DNA from: Aradus depressus
Lineage: Eukaryota > Arthropoda > Insecta > Hemiptera > Aradidae
Reading direction: 5' to 3'
Length of the DNA: 64,000 nucleotides
NCBI GenBank assembly: GCA_963662175.1
Contig: OY759218.1
Coordinates: 22,162,480-22,226,479, forward strand
Position 1 is the first letter of the stretch; each line of letters starts with the position of its first letter. The notes beneath the pieces were generated by a model. The model had not been told where the DNA came from, searched no databases, and saw nothing but the letters and a program-made list of their open reading frames with translations. Made by a program: the position numbers and the translations under genes. Positions 14,101 through 28,700 of this stretch are shown in pieces.

Positions 14101-16703
14101 CGAAGTTCAACTCTGTGCTTATAGGGCAAACGAGATGTCATTCAAAAACTCATTCAAACTATCCCACTGAACGTTGTTTTATGACGTTTTCAAAAAAAAA
14201 AAAAGTATAATTCGAGTATACATTTGGCTTTATATATATTTATTATTATTTTTTTTTTCAGCCATCCCCTACTTCACGGAGGAACCGGACATAGTGAACG
14301 CTGCAGAAGACGAGACTGTCGAATTGCATTGTGCTGCCTCCGGTGTTCCCGAACCTCAGATTAAGTGGATCCACAACGGTGTGCCAATCAGCGAGGCCCC
14401 TATTAACCCTAGACGTACAGTCAATGTCAACTCTATAAGTATTAGAAGTCTGACGAAGAAAGACACAGGAAACTACGGTTGCAACGCTACCAACAGTTTG
14501 GGATACGTTTACAAAGACGTATACATTAATGTATTAGGTAAGATTTCTTGTATAAGATTTTCTCTGATTGAATGAACTCTTTTTCTCTAACTTGTATCCA
14601 ACTTATGCCAACAATTTTCTTCTGCATATACATACAGATCCACCTTCCATGCCTTTCTGTGACCCAAAATGATAATGAGATTATGTTATGATTATATAAC
14701 CAGCGCGTTGAAACGTTTTTCTCTATATTTTTTATTTAGTTAATTTATATACTCATTATCGTTCAGTTGATCAATCTCTAATTTTGAATATGTTAATGTT
14801 AATATTGTAATTGTTAATGGTCAATTAATTATTATCAGGGTGGTCCCATTAAACAATAAAATTATTATTATATTATTAATAATGCTAAAATACGTAAAAC
14901 CAAGTAAGAAAATAATTTACTGTGACCAACTTTTGGTAGAATATTGAAATAAAAAGTAAGAGAAAGAAAATAAGTGTAATATATTAAGTAATAAGTAGTG
15001 CAAACAGGCTCTACCTAACCCCTTTTTGGAGTAGTTTACCGACCTCCCAAAGTTCCTTTCGACACCTCCTTCAATTTAGCTCTCCTCCGCCTCATCCCCC
15101 TCCTTATCTCCGGGGACTTCAACTCCGATCTCCTATCCCCAGCCTCTCCCGACTCCAAGTACCTCCTAAATCTTAGCTTCCTTAAACCTCTTCATAGTTC
15201 CCTACTCATCACATCCCCACCTCCCAATCCTGACTTGGTTGACTCCCAACAGAAGCTTTGCTCCTACTCTCAACAGCCAGTTCCCTTCCTTTCCGTGAGT
15301 TGAACGCTTTTTTGTAACATTACATCAAGAAAAAAATCGTCATTGAATCACCGGCATGTACTTCCCCAGCACAGATTAATAAATTACGTTCCCCCTCTCC
15401 TTTCAAAGCTAATCGAAATCGACCGTTTGGGCTGACACTCAATATTTTACCTACACAGTGGCTTCTGATTTCTCATATTAAATTTTGGGTCGATTCCTTC
15501 ATTACATCGGCAGTTGGGTATTTACTCAACATCGAATTTCTGATTACATTATTTTCCCTACACTTCGTATAGCTGGAAGTAAAAAGTATATATATTTATC
15601 TCTAAATATTGATGAATTTGTTTTCAGCTCTTGCGCCTGAAATCACGGAAGCTCCAGCTGACAGGGATGTTGTAGATGGAAAAACAGTCAAAATAACCTG
15701 CAGGGTTTTCGGAGCCCCAAAACCGGAAGTGAAATGGCTGCATCAGGGAGTGGAGCTTACTGGTGGTCGATTTACGGTTCTTCCAGAGGGTGATCTCGAA
15801 ATAAAGTAAGTATTCGAATAATAAGATCTCTAAAACTGTAAGAGATGACTCTATGTGAATCAAGTATTTTTGTTTGGATTTTATCTGTCCCGGTTAAATG
15901 AAGATGAAGATTATATAAGTAGTTATTAGCTTTCATGTCTGTTAGATTGTCTGTCTGTTTGTCCCATCATTAGGGGAAAATGGTTGAACATATTTCAACC
16001 AAATTTTATCTGTCCCAGGTTAAATGAAGATGAAGATTATACAAGTAGTTATTAGCTTTCATATCTGTTAGATTGTCTGTTTGTTTGTCCCATCATTAGG
16101 GGAAAATGGTTGAACATATTTCAACCAAATTTTTTCTGTCCTAGGTTAAATGAAGATGAAGATTATACAAGTAGTTATTAGCTTTGATGTCTGTTAGATT
16201 GTCTGTCTGTTTGTCCGATCATTAGGGGGAAATAGTTTAACATATTTCAACCAAATTTCATATTTGTGAACACATTTAGGATACATGTGATTTCAAAATC
16301 AATGAATAAAGGGGGTTTACTTGAAGATAGAAAAATATATTTCATGTTTTCTCAGTTACTATTTATCCTATGAAAGTTACTGAATCAATATAAAATACAT
16401 GTTCATTTTAAATATTTTAGTTCCCCAGCTAAACGGGAAAGTTATGTAATTGGTCAAAAATTCGATGCGGAGTTTTCAACTGAATTTCATTTTTTCCGGC
16501 CTTCTGATTTCATAATTGAAATAAACATTTCACTGTGTGTGTGTTTGTGAACACGATCACACCCGATAGATTGAAGGCATCGACACGAAATTTTATATGC
16601 ATATCCAAAACCCTCTAAGGACGACATCTTTTGATTTTCAGTCAACTCGGATGAAAGTCAGGAGTGAGGGGGTATATATCTCTTTGCAGTAGAAGTTGTG
16701 TTG

Positions 16704-16769
<66 letters not shown>

Positions 16770-19700
16770 TTTGCTCAGGAGTATTTTAACAAAAAATAAC
16801 TTTTGTTTACTTAATTATTTCTGTCATTATAAATTATTATAATAATGATTTTTGGATCTTGCAAAAATATATGTCAAGGTCGGTCTTCAAATTCTTTTTT
16901 TATTATGTTTAAATTATATTTCGCCCATTCCAGTATCTTCACAGTGTATATTTTTTAGTTATCTGTTTTATAATAAAACATATTTGATGTAAGTTAAAAA
17001 CATAATAGGGGTGACACAAATGAACAGTCTTACATACCTTCATAATATACGGTATCTCAAGTCATCGATTCGGCTGATCAGGCACACATGGAGAACGGTG
17101 TACTGTATTGGTAACAACGGAATGAGTGATATTCACTGGCGCGGTATTAAGTTCCCTCAAAACCTGAATCAGTGTATGAGTGATGGTCACTGGCGCGGGA
17201 TTAAGTTTCCTCTAAACCTGAATGTTGTTATGTTATCCGAGTTGGAAAGTGATGGTTTTGTATTTCGGGGTTGTGTGCTCGGTTGGGGGCCCAGGTGCTT
17301 CGCGGCCGGTTCGGTGCCTCCGCCCTCTGCTCTGTGGTCTTCTGGCGTCCGGCTTTTCAGCGGCCGGGTCGGCTCCCTGCTCGCTTTCATGATTGTGCTG
17401 TGTGGTGGTCCTATTCCTCTTCGGAGGCATTGCGCGTCCATAACTTGCTTCTTTCCAAACTTTTTGCTATAAATTATACTTTGAATTAATTTCAACTATT
17501 TCATATAATTGAGTGGTTGACGCGAAAAAGGTTCTAAGCGCCACTTTAGTCGAAAATGAGATTTCTGTGGAATAAGGTTCTATAGGCCTCTAGGGACTGT
17601 AGGGAAGTTTTTTTTTGCCGTTACAGCAGCAGTTGGTAGTATTGAACCCACGTCAGCGTTGAGCCTCATGGACGAAGGTTCTAACAGCCACCAGTAGTTC
17701 TCAATATGGCAGCGGAAGGAAGTGTTATTTTGGCGTTTAGAACCTTTTTCGCGTCAACCACTCAATTGTTTTTCTTTAGTTGTTTTGTCCTTTAACAGGC
17801 ACATTAGCCTGTGAAAAATTCCAAAATGATCATCGTGGTAGCTGGCCGATATGCCTCAGCGTAAGGTTGAAAAAACAAAGTATGATTTATTTTAATCTAA
17901 CCTTTTCTCTTTTCTAATGTTACTTCGAATTCTGTTACTACGATTTTTTTTTCTCCATGGCCACTGCTTGACATTTTTTTTCTATTTCTGTTACTTATAT
18001 AATATTCCATTAGCTTGAAAATAACGTTTTTTTTTGGTACCAGGAGGGAATCTTGCAAATATATATATATCTTATTTCACAAATAAAATCAGTTTTCAGT
18101 GAATCACCGGCAATGTACTTCCCCAGCACGAATGAATTAATTTAGTTTTCGCTCTCCCTTCAAAATCAACCTATCGTTTGAGCTAAAAGTCTAAGGTAGA
18201 CTTACACTGTGGCTTCTGAATCCTCATACTAAATTGTGCATGATACATTCATGACATCGGAGTTAATAGGGGTTTTGAGCTGAGCCTGATCCCCTTTCCC
18301 TTCGGCCGATTCCAATGAAAATTAATAGTCTGAAATTTCGAAGAGTTTCTGTGATAAGTCACTCGCCTTCCCTTCCGCCAATTTGGCTGGAAGTAAATAG
18401 GTGTATTCCTTTCTAGGGTTCTGGATACACATATAAATTTTCGTGTCGATACATTTATTCTTTCTAGAGTTAACGTGTTCACTTTTTTTTTCTTTTTTAA
18501 AAGCAGTGGGTTTGAAAACACGTAATTCGACTGAAAACGACATCGAATTTCTGTTCGATTTCATAACTTCCTCGATACTTCGAATAGCGGGATAAGTAAT
18601 ATTTATCCATACAGTAACCTATTTATAATGACTATCGGAGATAAAAACGGAAATTCAATGGGCTCTCGAAGGTTCTTATTAACGATTTCTTCTGAAGTTA
18701 ATAATATTTTATTGATAACTTCAGCTCTCCTTGTAATATGTAGATCACGGGTTCAAATCCCGAGGGAGTTTTAAATATTATAATTCCGAAGTACATTTAA
18801 TAATAATGTGTTTATTTTCAGAGAAGTAAATTTTCTTGATGCCGGGAACTACACTTGTCACGCTGAAAATAAATTTGGAACTGCTAGTAACTTCGCTTCG
18901 TTGGCTGTTAAAGGTAATGTATTTCTTATGATTTTTTCGTTAATTAAACAAGACAATGCTGTGTCGCCAATAATTGAAGCGAAAATTCAATGAAATTTTA
19001 ATTCATTCTGCTCGAGTGTGTGATAACTTTTAATGGGCTAATTTCCATAACATTTTGCATATGCCTAACCTATGTGGGATGCACTCAAATGACGGAAAAG
19101 TGCTTGAAAAGAATATCTTCGCATTAACTGGACGGAACAAAACCTTGTATGAAATGAAACTCCTACTAGTGTCTTAATTTATTTTGCTTGCGTTTACATT
19201 TTAATTTTTGAAGTTTTTATACTAACTTCTACTGGGCCGAATTCCTCCTCACGAAATCGCTCATTAATCCTATACTGTTGATGCTAAATCAAATCTAATT
19301 TAACCGCTGGAAAGAGCATAACATTTCCTAAATGTTACCTCAATTTAATCATAGATGTGTGGAAGGAAAGTATTTTATTCAATCTTGAAAAGGAAAAATA
19401 TCCGGTTTTAGTATTTTCTGAACATGTCTCACTCTTACTTACAGCTTCGGCTGTCCAGCCGCTGGTGACCGCCCAAAAACTAGTTATAAAGACCATTTTG
19501 AAAGTCCCTGCTACATTTCCTACTACGCAAGTTTTTTCTGTTTTCCTCGTTCTCCCGATCCGGCATATATACCTCAAAAACCTCCTTAGACAGCTTTTCC
19601 TAAATGCTTCAGATACTCTCTATTCTGTTCCTCACCGATACCCGACCCGAACCCCTCACTCCACCAGTACTATCGTACACATACCACTCACCACTTGGAC

Positions 19701-22700
19701 GACAAGACAGACACCGTTTATTATAGCAACTCTTTTCAATAATTTGCCCAAAGATATAAAACTAGAAATAGAAAACCAGAGAGGTTCTCTGAGGAGATAT
19801 ATGACTAGGGTCATGGAGTGGGTCACCGGACTGAACTCGGATCAGGTTGAGTCCTTGTTAAGTTCTCTCTACTCTGACTAGCACGACGCTCTGTTCTGCT
19901 CTCTTCTCTCCCTGCCCTGCCCTGCCGCGTTCCGCCCCTTGTGTGCTGTTGTACTCTGCCAACTTCATGTTCACTTGTCTTGTCTCTCACTCGGTTAAAA
20001 TTCAATGCCAGATCACCGGGTTGTCAGGTTCCTTCCATCAGCACTTCATTATTCATCGATTTTTATTTTACTTTTCTTCTATATTACGAGAATATTTCTT
20101 ATTTTAGTCACTTTTTCTTTTCTCATTTATTTTATTTTTAATTATATATTTTTTAAATGTTTATTTATTTTTTTTTACTAAAGATAGGTACTATTTTTTA
20201 TTTATTTTGTCTTTTTCTTTTTTTGTATTTCTTCTCTCTATAATATGTTTAATTATTAACAGCGATGTACAGTGCTAGCTGACTGCTCCCCCTCCCACAC
20301 TCAGACTCCGTCTTCTGGGAGGAGGTAGCCTATTTATCTTGTAATGTTTATCTTTTATTTTGTAATGATCTAAAGGCATTAAATAAAAACTACTAAACTG
20401 AGGAACACTTCAAATCCTGAAATGTCTCAAAAAGTTCGTCATTTAATAAGGTCCAAAACCTTGTACTTTTTGCATATACGTATCAAGGTGACCGATGGAA
20501 TAACCTCTTCTATGTCTATGTGAGGTGGTGTCGGAAGAAAAGGAGGGTTATCAAATCACACTTTTTATCCGATTTATTAATATAAGCTTTTGTATAAATG
20601 AGGGGGTTAGAAGCAAAGGGATGTAAGTGACAATTCGGCTGAAATTGAGATATGTGTGTTAACATCTTCCTTGACACCTACCCTGACTACTGGCTAATGA
20701 TCAGAACGAATGTTAGTACCAGTAATGCTGTTACTAGTGGAAAATACCTGGGTAATACCTGAATTTACGATGTTACTATAACTTTGAAGGTAATTATCTC
20801 GAAATGACATGTTTGTCACTTACATCCCTGTGCTTCTAACCCCCTCAACTAATCTTGTTTCCAAATAATTAAGTTGTGGTAAAACAAAAAAATGCAAAAT
20901 GTCTTCCTAAAAAATATTGAAGAAAAGAGGATTACAATAGCTGTTCGGAATGTCCTCTTCTCTCTTGAATGCACTGTCTGCATCGCCAACACTGAAGCTA
21001 CAGCGCGAACATCCTCTCGCATCTCGAACTACCAACTCTTCTTTTATGTTGAGTAGATGGGAATACGAGTATACCACACTTTTCAGGGACCTCCAAACAT
21101 GGAAGTCCAGAGGCGTACGATCTGGGCTTGTGGGAGGCCACTTGACTGGGCCATAGCGTTCACCATTCACCTTTTCAGGTAGTTAACTGGGTGACAGGGA
21201 AATGCGCGTTTCATTTAGTGAATGTTCAACAATGTGCCGTGGATATCCATTTGTCCGAGTAATGAATATGGATGGATGGGCCCACAAGAATCCATTAGCT
21301 ATTCGAAGATCGCACTTCCAGCATCAATTCTCTCCTTTTTTTTTCAATAATTTTCAAGAAGAAATGTTATTTTTTATTAATAAATTTTATTTTTTGTTAT
21401 ACCACAAATTAATTTTTTGTTTTACCACAAATTAATTTTTTGGAAACAAGACTATTTTAATTTTAATTTGTACAAAAGCTTATATTAATAAATCATACAA
21501 ACAAGTGTGACTTGACAACCCTCCCTTTCTTCCAACACCACCTCACGTTTTTGGATATAGACGAGGCAATTCCACCGGTCATCTTGATGTGTAAATGGAA
21601 AGAAGTACTTGATTTTGGACCATATCAAATGAAGAACCTTTTGTGAAATTTCAGGGTTTGAAGTGTTCCTCACAAAGTAGGTGAGATTGAGACAGGTTCA
21701 AAAACAATATTAAAATTCGATATTTTTCCTTTTCAAGACTAAATAAATTCACTTTCCTTCTACATATCTAACAATAAATTGAGGTAACATTTAGGAAATT
21801 GTGTGCTCTTTCCAACGGTGTAGTTATATTTTTTTTTCAGGACGAACAGTGTAGGACTTATAAACAAACCAATTAGCTTTGAATAACCTAAACGTTTACC
21901 TTAATAACAGAGTGTAGTTGGTACAAATGCTCTTTTTTCTAAAACGATATTCATTCCTGTAAGATGAATGGTGTAGAGATGATTTTGCCTAAATTCTTTA
22001 TGTGTTTATTTATATTTCTCTAATTGTATTTATTTTATTTTATTTTTTTGCTTCCAGAACATACGCGAATCACAGATGAACCTGAAGATTACGAAGTAGC
22101 AGCAGGAAGTCCAGCAACTTTTCGCTGTAATGCCGTCTCGGACAGTTCCCTTCCTTTGACTATCGATTGGAAAAACAATGGACGTTTGATTGATTTCGAG
22201 TCGGAACCTCGGTTTATAAGATCGAATGACTATTCTCTTACAATAACCAAAACTACAGAACTTGATTCTGGAATTTACACTTGCGTCGCTTCCACACCGT
22301 TGGATGAAGCCACTGCCCAGGCAACATTGACTGTTCAAGGTAATATATTTTCAAATGTTCATAAACAAATGTCTAAAAACTTTCTGAACTAGTTTTGAGA
22401 AAAAAAATCAAACAATAGACTGGTTCTTTTTCTTGTTTTTACTTTCACAGCTATACGTGATATAGGGGACGTTATGTAATCTGTAAACAATTTTATATTG
22501 AGTTTTCTCCGAAATTTTCTGTTTTTCCAACCTTCTGTATCCAAAAAAGAAACAAAAATTTCATGTCAGTGTGTGTTTGGGCTTGTGGACATGATAACTC
22601 CCGACAAGATGGATACACGAAATTTTATATGTGAATTCAAAAGTCCACAAGTAATCAGATGAAGGAAAGAATAGGTTTAGAGGGAGAGCGTAAACATAAT

Positions 22701-25700
22701 TTATTGGAAACAGTTCGACCTGAGGAAGTACATTGTCTATAATTCACGACTTTCTATTTACTTCCCCAGCTATACGCAGTATAGAGGAAGTTATGTAATT
22801 AGATGCGGAGTTTTCAAAGGAATTTCATGTTTTCAGACCTCCTGATTCCAAAAATTAAAAAAAAGAACTGAGTGTCTGTGAACACGATAACTCCCGATAG
22901 AATTGATGTATCGACAAGAAATTTTATATGTGTATCCAGAACCCTCTGGATGACACATAGATTTTCAGTCAAATCGGCCAAAGAGGAAGTGGAAATTAGT
23001 GGAGAGGTTTAACACAAACCTCCAATATCTGCCGTTGAAATGGATGAATGGCGATTTCATATGTATATTCAAACCCCTATCAATTTTCAGCGGAATCAGC
23101 CGAATGAGTGGGAGGTGGTTCAGAAGGGGGCTCTACTCTAAAGTCCTGAATATTAGGACAAACGGTTGACTGGTTTTGGAGGGGGAACGAAATGTTAATT
23201 GATTAATTCGATCTGGGGAAGTTCATAGCTATTAGATTAGATAACTTCTTATATGCTGGGGAAGTACAATGATACGTTAAGTGTTTCGTACATTCAATAT
23301 TTTTTAATTTTAATTTTATTATGGTTTTTTTTTTTTTCCAGACGTTCCAAACGCTCCTGAGTTAATCGATGTCACCTGCAATAATCGTGACGCCAAGATC
23401 AGTTGGAAACCTATGGGGGACAATCGAGCCCCTATTCTGCGTTATTCGATCGACTATAACACCTCCTTCAGTCCAGATACCTGGGAGAAAGCCAACGACA
23501 ATGTTCCTGCTCCAGAAAAAACTTACACTGTAAATATAATTTTTAAAATTATTTTTTGATGTGTATATGAAGATGATGTGTATACATAAGAAATATGAAG
23601 GTGTTTGACAGACTCTGTTTCTTGACCGCTGCCCTTTTATCTTTCCGTTGGAGATCCAGACATTGAAACAAGCTGAGTATTGTCCGTCATCCTACACCCT
23701 TCTATACCTTAAAACTGTTTGTTTTCGCTGAGCGGTTTGTCAGACCATTTATAGAACTTACCTGATTTTTCTATTGAATATATATACATATTTTTCCCTT
23801 AGTTTTTCACAGTTATTTGTTTCATTAGCAATAGCTTATCTGAAGGAATCATTGCCTATAATGAAACCCAATGCAAATAGTAAACAAAAAACTACTAAAA
23901 ATATAACATATTTTTACTCTCGAACCAAAACTGGGCAGAGCTATCAATTCACATTTTTTTTTTTTTTTTTTTTTTTTCAAAATGAAGAGCTTACTCTAGT
24001 AATATTGTTATAGTTTTGCCCAATTTCGCGCAGCTATAATAACCAAACGTCGCAGTTTTTTACCTCGCCAGCTATACGAGGTATAGAGGAAATGATGTAA
24101 TCGGTTAGAAATTAGATGCGGAGTTTTTAACGGAATTTCATGTTTTTCAAACTCTTCATTCCAAAAATGAAAACAAAATTCTGTCTGTGTCTAGGAACAC
24201 GATAACTCCCGATGAAGAAAGAAAGTATCGACACGAAATTTTATATGTTTATCCGATCCAATAAAAACCATTTTTCTTGTAAAGTTACCCGTACATTTAC
24301 TGTCCTCGTCCGGTATTGGGAGGGTTCGCTAAGTAGAGGTTTATAACACATTGAAATTCCTATTAAAAGGTCGATGCAATAAAAACTGTCTTCTATCTGG
24401 AGGAATCTGGTAAATAGAAGTGTCTGTGAAGAGAGATTTCACTGTATTTGTAAATGTTAGAAATTTTCTACTTTTGCTTCCGTCCGGATTGAATAAAGAA
24501 ATTTACAAAACTCCTCCAGTACTCTTTATGTTTTAAAAAAACTCTTTTTTTTTTAAAGGTTCCTATGAGTCCATGGGCGAACTACACATACCGAGTTGTT
24601 GCTTGGAACAAGGTTGGACCTTCGATTCCATCGTCACATTCGAGAATGTGCAGCACTCAACCCGATGTACCCTACAAGAACCCTGACAATGTTGAAGGAA
24701 AAGGCACTGATCCTCACAACATGGTCATCAGTTGGACTGTAAGCCACCATTAAATAATATTTTTAGTAAATTTCTTGATATATAATTCATAAATTATTAG
24801 ATAAAATTATGTTCATTTTGGTAAGAATAGTATGTTTTTCTGATAACTGAAATGTATGTCAAAACATATGCTAAGAAGCCTGCAAATGAAACCCCAAAAC
24901 ACTCTTGGCTTGACAGGTAATATCAAAATAGTCAGTACAGATAAGTCATAACAGATAAACTGGTATCTGATGTTCGGAAAATTATATGCGATGGCAGCAG
25001 TGTTGTCAGTGGTTCGAATTCATTCTCATAAATTTTAAATCCAACCTAAAGATCGAGATTTCAATTTAATTTTACATTTCAAGGACTTCTAATCGCTTGT
25101 TGAACATTTTAGCAATGTCTGTGAGTATGTGATTAGAAATGACCCCGCACCATTCCTATGGGAAATTGGCTCCCGGCGAAATTGGCTGAAATTTTGAGGA
25201 AATGTTCCTCGTGTCATGTAGATCGTAAGTCTCTATAGGCTCGACTAGCAAAAAATAATATTTTTCGAAATTAAGAGCGTTTTTCGAAACTGAGATTTGT
25301 CATTTGATTGAAGTGCCAAATAATCAGTTTGAATTACAATTTAGTCATTTTATCGATATTTATCAATGCTTACATCATTTTCTAACAACAATGGAAAATG
25401 TTTTGATGATTTTTATAAAAAAATATTCTGTATAATAATACTTATATGCAGAAAGATAAGTCAAAAAAAAAATTTATACAAATAGTTTCGATACTTTATA
25501 GTTGATTATTTAGTCATTTTCTTTGATCAAGTATTGTCTAACGTAACTTATTAATTTCATATAACGAATTGCGTCGTGTGTCGGCGAGAGCGCTGGCCTG
25601 AGCCTGCACAATTGTCATCGAAAGGTTTGCCAAGTCGACGAATATTGTGTGCCTGAATACACCATTTTAGTTGAGATTATTTTGAGTCCGATATTTCAGT

Positions 25701-28700
25701 TCAATTTTGCTATTATAATGCCGCCCCTAATAGGATTTAAATTCATTTCTTAATTTCGTTGTTAAACGTCGAGACATTTACTATCGTCACTGTAGATTGC
25801 ATTTGTTTTATTTTCAATTATAAGCCCATGTTACATTGTTGTTCACGTGTTTTATTTTGATTTATGTTTGTCTGTTATTCCTTTGTCTAATACCTCGCGA
25901 CGAAAGCGATGCGGATTCTCACGTTCTTAAAGCTAGTCGAATTTAGCATTATTTTGTCTTATCGAGTTGAGTGGCCGAAGATCGGCCTGACGCCCAACAG
26001 CTTTGCTTTTGAGCAACTTAATTGTGATATTATAATTCTGCAAGTTTGGTTAATTTAGCTTCCGTTGTAAATCCGTTACAATTTATAAAATTATTAAATT
26101 GCCATTCAAACTTATTATTTAGCACTTCAATCTAATGACAAATCTCAGTTTCGAAAAACGCTCGTAATTTCGAAAAATATTATTTTTTGCTAGTCGAGCC
26201 TATAGAGACTTACGATCTACATGACACGAGGAACATTTCCTCAAAATTTCAGCCAATTTCCCATAGGAATGGTGCGGGGTCATTTGTGAGTGTTCCAACT
26301 CAGTAACGATTGTAACAATGAACATGAAGTTTGAGATGAAGATGTCTCATGTGCTAACTTCGATCTGATACAATATTTTCGCAGAAAATTGTGACCAATT
26401 TACTTCGCCGCCGCAATGAATGTAACGCATAGGAATTAATTTTAAAATATCTTTATTATTGGTAGTTTTTTTGTTGAGTTTTCACCGAAATTTCACGTTT
26501 CCCGACTTACTGATTCCAATAATGAAAATAAAATAATACTGTATGTGTGTCTGTGAACACGATAACTCTCAATAGAATGAATGTATCGACATGAAATTTT
26601 ATGTGTGTAACCAGAACCCCATAAAGATGACACCTATTGATTTCCAGTCAAATCGGCCCAAGGGAAGTGGGGACAAGGGGTGTGGCTTAACACACAAGCT
26701 CTAATAACTGCAATTGTAATGAATGTATCGAAACAACAAAATTTCATGTGTAAATTTTCCGCAAAATCGGCCGAAGGAAAGGGGGTGTAGGGGTGGGTGC
26801 TCAACTCAAAAACCCACATAACTAATGATGTAATGAATTTGTCGACACATTTATTATGAGGATTCAGAAGCCCCTAAGTAAGTCAAGTATTGATTTTTAA
26901 CCTAAACGGTCAACTAGGTTTGTAGGGGATGCGAAACGTTAATTGATAGATTCGTTACGGGTGATTCATCGACGATTTTTTTTCTTGTTTGTTCGTGTTG
27001 TCCTTGTTGCCTCCTTGGACTCCTGTTTCGTTCACTTTTTTTTCACCTTCTCAATTTTTCGATTAATCTTTTCATCAATAACTTCTAAGTTGATATATCT
27101 TTAGTGGAATAGACAATATTTCAAAAATAAGTTTGTTTTATTTATTTCTTTTCATCAATGTTTTACTCTGTGCAGTTGTCTTACTGTTTTTTCTTTCTCT
27201 GATGGTCCTGGGCTTATTTTTGTCTAGGCATTCCTTCTTTCTTCAGCGACTGTGGGTTTGTTGCCTGTCTTTCTGTTGTTGATTTGGGTCAAAGATGTGT
27301 CATGGACCTTCTGAATCTACCGCTGTTTGGTTTCGATTAACAAAATGTAAAACAAGATTTCTGTTCACCAGAGCGATGAAAAAACGATCTTGTAGTAAGC
27401 GATATGATATAGTAATTGGCGCCCGGGCATGAGTTTCAAAGAACGGGTTCAAAGAGCTCTGGCAAGTTGTCGTAGAATGTCATATGATCAAGAAAAATAT
27501 ATGATAAAAAAATTAAAATGTAATTTTTTTTTTTGCATCACGTGACAGAGAGAGAATATAACATACAACCTCATCTTAGGTTCTGTACATATTCTCGATA
27601 GGACCAACTAATAATAAAACGCAAAGTTACCTGGATAACCTGCTAGTTTTATCTATCTTATTAATATACTAGCTGTGTTGATATCGATTGCACGAAATCA
27701 GGGAAAGTTAATTGAATATTCTGTACTAAAAACAAGATAAAAAAAATAGTCCCGTTATAAACAGGTGTAAAATATAATACTGAAATGAATTAGTTATAAT
27801 TATATAAATAAAAAAATAGAATTCATTATTCTTAAACTAGCATATATCTACAAAATATAATATTAAATTGTGAAGTGATCCTTAATGTAACAGTCAGAAA
27901 AACATTTATTTTTATTTATGTAAATGTTTGACTATTTATTAATTGTTTTGTTTTTTGTTTTTTTCTAGCCGATGCCTGAAATAGAACATAATGCTCCAAA
28001 TTTCCAGTATAGGGTCTATTGGAAAAGAGACATTCCAGGGGAAACATGGCGCTCCAGTGAAATCACGGATCCGAAGAGGGGGCAATTTGTCGTACCGGAT
28101 TTACAAACATTTGAAAAATTCTATTTAAAAGTTCTTGCAATCAATGAAAAAGGCGAAGCTAACGTTTCTCCAAACGAGGTCATCGGATATTCCGGAGAAG
28201 ATGGTTAGTAAATTTTATTTTATACTTGGTACTTTTACGTTAACATTTTAGGTTTCCCTAGATTGAAGGTCATGTACAAAACCCTTATAATGAGTGGTTC
28301 ATCTTAGTACTATATAATTGACATTTTGCACAAAAATAGAGACTACATCGTGCCCCGTCTTTCAAGAGCCAGCCACTTTTGTTTAACAGGGTGGCTACAA
28401 AGCCTAGAATTCTGGGAAATGTGAGGGAATTTTTTTATTTTGTAATAATCAGGGAAGCTTCAAAAATAAGTGAAAAAATAAAGGAAATTCATAAATGAAA
28501 CATCCACGCCCTCCCTCCCTCACTTCTTGCCAATCGTCCACCATACATGGATTTATGTGTATTCCTTCAATAGGTGAAGGAATATCAGGGAGTTTTCAGA
28601 AAACACGCCTGGAAATCATGTAAATGTCAGAGAATTTCATATTGCGGTTACTGTTGCCACTCTGTCTAAAACGGTTGGTCCGATCAAGAAATGTTATAAG

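Larger units (their letters stand above)
19290..21835. mobile_element. composite DNA transposon with about 350-bp inverted arms
   Basis: The left arm 19295-19440, continued at 20398-20600, matches the reverse complement of the right arm 21475-21830. Shared phrases are GGAAAGAGCA, TTTCCTAAATGTTACCTC, CTTGAAAAGGAAAAATAT, GAGGAACACTTCAAA, GAGGTGGTGT.GGAAGAAA and ATTAATATAAGCTTTTGTA. Between the arms lie a broken transposase (minus strand) and a small fold-back (20600-20850, ends GAGGGGGTTAGAAGCA). A LINE sits inside the left arm. Long arms plus a DDE transposase suggest a Tc1/mariner-type element; target duplication not identified. Confidence 0.7.

Noticed and set aside
17187..17495. Minus-strand 102-aa arginine/proline-rich frame
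   Set aside because: GC-rich debris, no motif, antisense in an intron.
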